58,788 nucleotides of DNA from Thiocystis minor. Its GTDB lineage: Bacteria; Pseudomonadota; Gammaproteobacteria; Chromatiales; Chromatiaceae. A model generated the notes under the pieces. It saw nothing but the letters and a program-made list of their open reading frames with translations. It made no database searches and had not been told where the DNA came from. Below, piece after piece: positions 54,227-58,788 of the stretch; the first letter of the stretch is position 1, and every line of letters starts with the position of its first letter. A program made the position numbers and the translations under genes. The stretch lies in the NCBI RefSeq assembly GCF_016653465.1, contig NZ_NHSQ01000046.1:1-58788 (forward strand). Direction: 5' to 3'.

Positions 54227-55015
54227 ATGAATGATCGCAGACAACCACCGCGACCTTTCGCCGGTGCGTTACTCGGTGCCCTCATCGTGGCAACCAGCAT
54301 GGTTAGCGCCGATCCCGCCGTCGATTCGATCCTGTCGCGCATCTATGACGGCTACGACCAGCAAAACGCCTGCTGGCGTGCCCGCTCGGAGACGCCCGGT
54401 GGGTTTTGCTGTCTGAAAATCGATCGTCAGGATCGCATCGAAACGGCCAGCGGTCAGCGTCTTTATGTCTTGCTGGCCGGCGGATGCTTTGACAGCGAGG
54501 GAAAACCGGAAGACACACATGTCAGTACCGGGATGATCGGTGCACTGGCGATCGGAATCGGACCGAACGAAATCAGTATCTTAGCCGGGGATCCACGCAT
54601 GCCGATGGGATCCTGGGGGACGGCTCCAACCGACTGGACGCTCGTGAAGCTGGGACCAGCGGATTATTGGGGTTGGCTCAACACCCTTGGCTATACCGGG
54701 CAAGGACGCACGGAAAGCGTCTATATGATTCTCGCGCCCTATGGAAAGCGGATTCGCGATCTGGGCGGCATCAAGGCCGGATTTGATGATGCGGGTGCTT
54801 GTGTCGAGGAAGACCACTGCCCGTCAACCGCTCTTGAAACCAAACTCGATATCGACAGCCTCCAACTTGATGCCAAGGTCTTTCCCTTGCTGATCACGCT
54901 CACTGGACAGATCGAGGGGCGACCGATCGCGCCCAAGACCTGGACGTTACCATTCGATCCCGATTCCTGGACCTATGTCGAACCGGACGATTGGCCGCTC
55001 GCCGCCGATGAGTGA
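54227..55015 (+). CDS. Exported hypothetical protein
   Basis: A 262-aa protein with a signal peptide (ALLGALIVATSMVSA) and a strong GAGGAGGAAAG ribosome site. The mature part has several Cys (ACWRARSETPGGFCCLK; DAGACVEEDHC) and YWGWLNTLGYTGQG. Periplasmic or outer. The motif pattern recurs in exported proteins of unknown role. It overlaps or abuts the following membrane protein gene. Confidence 0.72.
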   Translation: MNDRRQPPRPFAGALLGALIVATSMVSADPAVDSILSRIYDGYDQQNACWRARSETPGGFCCLKIDRQDRIETASGQRLYVLLAGGCFDSEGKPEDTHVSTGMIGALAIGIGPNEISILAGDPRMPMGSWGTAPTDWTLVKLGPADYWGWLNTLGYTGQGRTESVYMILAPYGKRIRDLGGIKAGFDDAGACVEEDHCPSTALETKLDIDSLQLDAKVFPLLITLTGQIEGRPIAPKTWTLPFDPDSWTYVEPDDWPLAADE

Positions 55016-55043
55016 AGCGAGCAACGCTCAGGAGCTTTCCGCG

Positions 55044-55436
55044 ATGCCATTGACCGACCGCCGCCAGGGCTACGCTTACGCTGGTTTCCAGTTCTCGGAG
55101 GATGGGACCGTGGCGCACGGTGGCGGGATCGCCTATCGCGAGCGGCCCTTTCCCCCCAGCGCCCGCCGACGTTTCCGGCTCTGGCTGGCGGTGGTGCTGC
55201 TCGGCACCTTCCCCGGCATCCCGCTGCTGGCCGCGTCCGGGCTGCATGAGCGGCTCTTCTGGATCGTGATCCCTTTTCTCGCGCTGGCCTACTGGCTGCA
55301 CCGACTCATCCATGCCTGCCCGCGCTGCGGCGGAGCCTCGCGGGTGCTCAAGACCCCGCATCACGGCGCGCCGGTGCTTTATCTCTGCCCACGCTGCCGC
55401 ACCTTCTTCGAGCATGGGGAGATCGAGGGCGGATGA
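55044..55436 (+). CDS. Membrane protein with zinc ribbon
   Basis: A 130-aa protein from ATG 55044 (AGGAG at 55030-55034). An alternative ATG at 55008 would overlap the previous gene by 8 nt. Two hydrophobic helices (LWLAVVLLGTFPGIPLLAAS, LFWIVIPFLALAYWLHRLIH) are followed by a zinc ribbon with CPRCGG and CPRC about 20 residues apart. Function unknown. Confidence 0.72.
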   Translation: MPLTDRRQGYAYAGFQFSEDGTVAHGGGIAYRERPFPPSARRRFRLWLAVVLLGTFPGIPLLAASGLHERLFWIVIPFLALAYWLHRLIHACPRCGGASRVLKTPHHGAPVLYLCPRCRTFFEHGEIEGG

Positions 55437-55619
55437 CCGTGGAAATGAGTCGGACGTCCTGACCAGGCGGCTTTTCCGATCGACTTGGTCGATTCATCGA
55501 AGCCTGCGCGCCATCGGCACACTGCTGGTGGCGCTGGGCATGTTCCTTCACAACAATCGCTTCAGGCCGTCAGCCGCACGACGGCTTGACGGAGCGACGC
55601 AGACCGCCGGAGATGCGCG

Positions 55620-55862
55620 ATGACACGCTGGGTCATGCTGATCGTCGCGTCGCTGCTGGCGCTGCCGGTCGGGGCGCGTGAACCGAAAGACCGCGACCAA
55701 GACCGCCGCGACAAGATCATTCGTCCCTTGATTCCTGGAACGTCCGCGCCGGATGACGGTGCTCCAGCGGTCATCATCAAGAATGGGAAAGTCTACGATC
55801 TGATTCCGGGGACGCATGTACCGAATGATGGCTCGGGTCGCTCTATCATCCAGGGGCGATGA
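55620..55862 (+). CDS. Small exported Asp/Arg-rich protein
   Basis: An 80-aa protein with a signal peptide (MLIVASLLALPVGA). The mature 60 residues contain the imperfect repeat RPLIPGTSAPDDG and YDLIPGTHVPNDG separated by IIKNGKV. GGAG lies upstream. The twofold IPGT-x-x-P-[DN]-D-G motif is distinctive; no function is known to me. Confidence 0.6.
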   Translation: MTRWVMLIVASLLALPVGAREPKDRDQDRRDKIIRPLIPGTSAPDDGAPAVIIKNGKVYDLIPGTHVPNDGSGRSIIQGR

Positions 55863-56428
55863 CCGTATCACCCCGCGCGTCAATTCAGCCGCGATGGATG
55901 GCGGCCGGCCTTGTTAACCGTCTGTGCTATCTTCGATTCGGCTAGGTCTGACACGGTGAATCTCCCGGCCGTCACCTCGTCCGCGAGGCGCGTGGGTGGT
56001 TAAATGGGGAGCTGTAGGGAGTCCCCAGCCTGGCTCTTCCCTTTTCGGTAAAGCCCAGCGGCCTTGAGCGTCGGCGCTGCCGATCACGGTCTTCTCGAAA
56101 GCTATAAGCCGTGTGCTATGCTCGATTCATGGGCGGCGCTTGGCGGACGTTTATTTCGGGGGCGCTTGGCGCAGCATCGATTACCGCCCGCCGATAGTGC
56201 CTTGATGACCAGGCCAACCAGCCCGGTCGTCGACTGTCTCGAAACAAGCCCTTGTCGATCAATTCTCGCGGCGATAGCCGCCCTGACGGTCAATACGGCA
56301 GGGTGTCCAGAACCCGGACTGGGCGGGGTGCAACGGTCGAAAGGCGAGCCGACCGGACCAGGGCCGCAGGGTTTTCCGGGTGTACCCCATCATCGATCGG
56401 GCGCAAGTCTTGCCATCACGCAAGCATC
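55863..56428. other. Noncoding region before the first attC site
   Basis: 566 nt with no credible gene. Two related 20-nt elements, CCGTCTGTGCTATCTTCGAT at 55918 and a similar one at 56109, may be promoter-like (TATGCT is a possible -10). Nothing resembling an integrase or attI. Confidence 0.4.
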
Positions 56429-56522
56429 GCCTAACGGGCCGCTCAAGGGCGAACCCCGCAAACGGCGCGGCACTGATTCTGCAACGCCGTGCCAGCGTGG
56501 CCGCTTGACCGATTCGTTATGC
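56429..56522 (+). other. attC-type integron recombination site (1)
   Basis: A 94-bp imperfect palindrome bounded by GCCTAAC (56429-56435) and GTTATGC (56516-56522), the RYYYAAC and GTTRRRY-like cores, with internal TCAAG and CTTGA boxes and a central stem around CGGCGCGGCAC and GCCGTGCC. It shares the inner run ATTCTGCAACGCCGT with the site at 58575. No integrase in the window. Confidence 0.8.
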
Positions 56523-56625
56523 GGTGAAGAAGTGAGCACGAGCAGCAGACTGCCCCTGGCCTCGCCATGATCACAGTCTGCTTCGCTGTCGAAGCGCTGC
56601 CTGACCCCCGCGAAGCGCGCGCTGT

Positions 56626-56775
56626 ATTGCGCCCTTCGCGCGCGCCGGCCCCTCGGACGTCGTCGCACGAGTGCTCAATCGAAAGCTGAGGACCACTTGG
56701 GGTCAACCGTTCATCGTGGCGAACCGTGCTGGTGCCAATGATAACCGCCATGGCCGTGTCGACGGCGCCGGTTGA
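56626..56775 (+). pseudogene. Fragment of a Bug/TctC-type substrate-binding protein gene
   Basis: The frame reads IAPFARAGPSDVVARVLNRK, then TTWGQPFIVANRAGANDN before a stop at 56773. This is the N-terminal signature of tripartite tricarboxylate transporter receptors (usually PFAPGGPSDxxAR...GQPVVVxNRPGAGGN). Both ends are missing. Confidence 0.65.
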
Positions 56776-56809
56776 GTACACCATCCTCTGCATTCAACTT
56801 GATTGCTCA

Positions 56810-57484
56810 ATGCGAAATCTGATCCGAAAGTTCCAGTCTTACTGGCTGGCTGATGCCAGTTTCGTCACCTTGCTGATCATGCTCCTTGCCGCCGTCTTCG
56901 TACTCCCGGTCATCATGGAACTCAGTGGTCACGGAGTGCTGCTGTTCAATGTCCTTTTGCTCAGCGTATTTCTTTCAGGGATCTTCTCGACGCGCAGTGT
57001 GGGGCTCATCTCCCTCTCCGCACTTTTGTTCAGCGTTCACCTGGCTTTGCGAATCATTCGCTTCGGAGAGAACCCTTATTCATTCTTTATCTTTGAGAAT
57101 GTCATCGGCATCGCCAACACGTTGGTCTTTATCTTCATCAATCTCAGGCTGCTGTTCCGAGACCAGAGCGTGAACGCCTACCGGATTGTCGGAGCGGTAA
57201 ATGTTTACCTCTTGTTGGCACTCATGGGAGCGCTGACTCTGGAAGTCATTCATGCCGTGACCGGTGCTTCCATCGGCGGTCATGTCGTGCTGAATGGGAC
57301 GGACGATGACTATGTTCACTTCATTTATTTCAGCCTGACTTCGCTCACGACCGTGGGCTTCGGAGACATTTATGCGGTCAACACGGCCGCGAGGATGCTG
57401 GCGACTTTTTTATCCACTCTCGGCGTCCTGTTTCCGGCCATCGTCATCGCTCGTCTGGTCGGATTGGCTTCCAGCCAGCGTTGA
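56810..57484 (+). CDS. Two-pore-loop-type potassium/ion channel protein
   Basis: A 224-aa inner-membrane protein with four to five N-terminal helices. A pore region follows with the potassium selectivity filter TTVGFGD (near residue 182), then a final helix. The extra N-terminal helices replace the usual voltage sensor charges, so gating is unclear. ATG 56810 starts the channel just after the TctC remnant. It lies between the two attC sites and may be cassette cargo. Confidence 0.9.
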   Translation: MRNLIRKFQSYWLADASFVTLLIMLLAAVFVLPVIMELSGHGVLLFNVLLLSVFLSGIFSTRSVGLISLSALLFSVHLALRIIRFGENPYSFFIFENVIGIANTLVFIFINLRLLFRDQSVNAYRIVGAVNVYLLLALMGALTLEVIHAVTGASIGGHVVLNGTDDDYVHFIYFSLTSLTTVGFGDIYAVNTAARMLATFLSTLGVLFPAIVIARLVGLASSQR

Positions 57485-57632
57485 TTGCTCATTCGCGGCG
57501 AACTGGGGCCACAGGTGAGCGCCCGGCTCGGCCCTGCCGGTCAGCCGATAGGTGCATGTTACCCTTGAACTGTCACGATCCCTTGTCATTAGGAGTTTGA
57601 CGGCGTTTCCACCAAACCACGGAGTTTCGAGC

Positions 57633-57950
57633 ATGTCAGAATCACTTCTGGAGACTCGCCTGAACGGAACGGTCGATTGGTTCGAGGCCGGTTCCGCCGT
57701 GTTCGAGGGCGTGACCGAGGATCCCGCGTCGTTGCCCCCCCTCAACGACAGGCAGGCCCAACGGTCTTGGTTGGCGGGCTTCCTCGCGTCTTGGTCCGAA
57801 TGGCTGGACCGTCGGGGGCTTGCGCTGTCGGATGAACGGGAATCCGAGACCTTGGATGATCGCCTCACCCGGACCTTGCGCGACCGTCCCGAGTTGCTGC
57901 GTCAACTGCGCTCCTATCGTCTCGGCTCACAAAGCTGGTCTGAGCACTAA
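57633..57950 (+). CDS. Hypothetical protein between attC sites
   Basis: A 105-aa acidic, helical soluble protein (ETRLNGTVDWFEAG; RSWLAGFLASWSEWLDRRGL). GGAG precedes the ATG. No family recognised. Confidence 0.65.
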   Translation: MSESLLETRLNGTVDWFEAGSAVFEGVTEDPASLPPLNDRQAQRSWLAGFLASWSEWLDRRGLALSDERESETLDDRLTRTLRDRPELLRQLRSYRLGSQSWSEH

Positions 57951-58323
57951 ACCAAATTGTCAGACTCTCGCCGCTGGTTTCTGGATTCCGGGAGTGGAGA
58001 TCGCGCAAAGGGTGTGCAGGGTCGGCATTGGAGGGCCGATTTTGTGATCGCGGTCACGTACTTTGTGGACGGAACGGAGGACTATCGCCATGCGTCAACG
58101 GCGCGTCGGTTTCGCCGCCCGGACGGTTGCTCACAGATCATTTCCCTGTGCGGCGGTTGCCCGGAAGCGACGCATGACAAATGTCGTTACATGGATCAAA
58201 AGGGCAAGTTTATGCTTCAACGAAACGACACCATGCGCCGCGCGGTAGGAAAGATGCCCGCTGGTGCTCTACCGCTCCAAGCGGATTTATCCGATATCTA
58301 AAGACGATCTACGGGGAGCATCG
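57951..58323. other. Gap without a supported gene
   Basis: 373 nt between the 105-aa and 52-aa genes. Short frames exist in two registers but none has a ribosome site and a consistent composition. Possible remnants of a decayed cassette. No recognised attC here. Confidence 0.4.
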
Positions 58324-58482
58324 ATGAAGAAAAATTTCAGAGTTATTTACAAAGACAAGATTGGGAACTCGTTATCAAGTCAAGCATCGACAATTGTCAA
58401 AGCAACATCCGCAAGTGAGGCGCGAGGTATGGTCATGGCTAGCTCTGCTGGCCGAGAGAGGGTGATTATTTCTGTCGAGTAA
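58324..58482 (+). CDS. 52-aa protein, cassette-like gene before the second attC
   Basis: A short lysine- and serine-rich protein (MKKNFRVIYKDKIGN; EARGMVMASSAGRERVI) preceded by GGGAG. It is lower in GC than its surroundings and ends 92 nt before an attC site, which is typical of an integron cassette gene. Function unknown. Confidence 0.6.
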   Translation: MKKNFRVIYKDKIGNSLSSQASTIVKATSASEARGMVMASSAGRERVIISVE

Positions 58483-58574
58483 AAGTAGCGCGGTAGCAAG
58501 GTAGGAGGGGTAGAGTGGCCATGCGATGATGCTGATCTTTAGCGCAATAGCTAATTGGCCACGAAACCCATAAT

Positions 58575-58665
58575 GCCTAACAATCGGTTCAAGAGCGGAC
58601 CCCGCAGACGCGCCGGAGCTTATTCTGCAACGCCGTACCAGCGGGGCCGCTTAACCGATTCGTTA
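58575..58665 (+). other. attC-type integron recombination site (2), interrupted by an intron
   Basis: Starts with GCCTAAC (58575-58581), then AATCGGTTCAAG, a central stem, and the complement CTTAACCGATT followed by GTTA (58662-58665). The left TTCAAG has one extra C relative to the right CTTAA, which sets the site's orientation as plus, as in known attC sites. The 3' core is broken after GTTA by the intron. Confidence 0.85.
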
Positions 58666-58788
58666 GTGCGCCAAGCGAAGCTTGGCGCTTCTTGCCGGGT
58701 GCAAGTCCCGGTCGGGCAAGGGTCAGCCACCCACCCGTATCGAGTGTTGCGCCTCTGGCGGAGCGCGGCGAATGGTCGAGAGACTGTT
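58666..58788 (+). mobile_element. Group IIC intron, 5' end (rest outside window)
   Basis: Starts with GTGCG, the group II 5' splice consensus. It is followed by a perfect 9-bp hairpin (GCGCCAAGC, loop GAA, GCTTGGCGC; 58668-58688) and then TTGCCGGGTGCAAGTCCCGG, the class C domain I signature. It is inserted exactly in the attC core, as group IIC-attC introns are. Only about 120 nt are in the window, so the reverse transcriptase and domains V/VI are not seen. Confidence 0.85.

Noticed and set aside
1-58788. tRNA or rRNA genes
   Set aside because: I scanned by eye for T-loop (GTTCGAATC-type) and rRNA motifs and saw none; a covariance search would be decisive.

Overview
The window is high-GC DNA with compact, ATGA-coupled operons. 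Its families (H-NS, IHF-like proteins, YebG, RtcB/PrfH, TerD-vWA) point to a gammaproteobacterium. A purple sulfur bacterium (Chromatiaceae-like) is my best guess, but no rRNA or other marker is present to prove it. I recognised no tRNA, rRNA or CRISPR locus. AT-rich patches at about 4.1-5.4, 8.7-10.5 and 44.2-45.8 kb look horizontally acquired.

Left third (1-24.5 kb): an RNA-repair and ADP-ribose island. A minus-strand operon carries a Sir2 deacylase, Hen1 and Pnkp (the last cut by the window edge). A second minus-strand run opposite a WYL regulator holds a 141-aa protein, a double-AAA ATPase, a possible 31-aa peptide, a PcfJ-like protein, a macrodomain hydrolase, a 58-aa protein, RtcB and PrfH. 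Both bacterial RNA end-healing and sealing systems (Pnkp/Hen1 and RtcB/PrfH) therefore lie within 13 kb. Between them are a duplicated and decaying PD-(D/E)XK nuclease plus 137-aa protein module, a PP2C phosphatase coupled to a cysteine-repeat secreted protein, and an operon of an HDAC-like deacetylase, a cyclic-phosphate-processing receiver protein and a 166-aa unknown. A TIGR02452-type poly(ADP-ribose) glycohydrolase and a MerR regulator with a detached copy of its C-terminal domain follow.

Middle (24.7-43.5 kb): RecD2 helicase, a BASS transporter, small metabolic genes (HIT, glyoxalase I, NAD(P)-binding protein), a broken DUF1810 gene, an IHF-like/YebG/TerD-vWA group, a HigBA-type toxin-antitoxin pair, a secreted lysyl-endopeptidase-like protease, a headless LexA/UmuD-like peptidase, a secreted NUC1 nuclease, and a three-gene cassette that ends in an AcrVA2-like protein after an HNH nuclease.

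Right third (43.5-58.8 kb): an inverted-repeat element, an AT-rich orphan protein, WGR, H-NS and IHF-like genes, a Mre11/Rad50-like pair (YhaO/YhaN type), an anion transporter, exported hypotheticals, and a K+ channel gene. The window ends in integron-like DNA: two attC-type sites about 2.1 kb apart, the second interrupted by the 5' end of a group IIC intron that runs out of the window.

The left part may be a stress island that repairs RNA broken by ribotoxins, rescues ribosomes (PrfH) and removes ADP-ribose marks. That joint role is inference from gene content and coupling.
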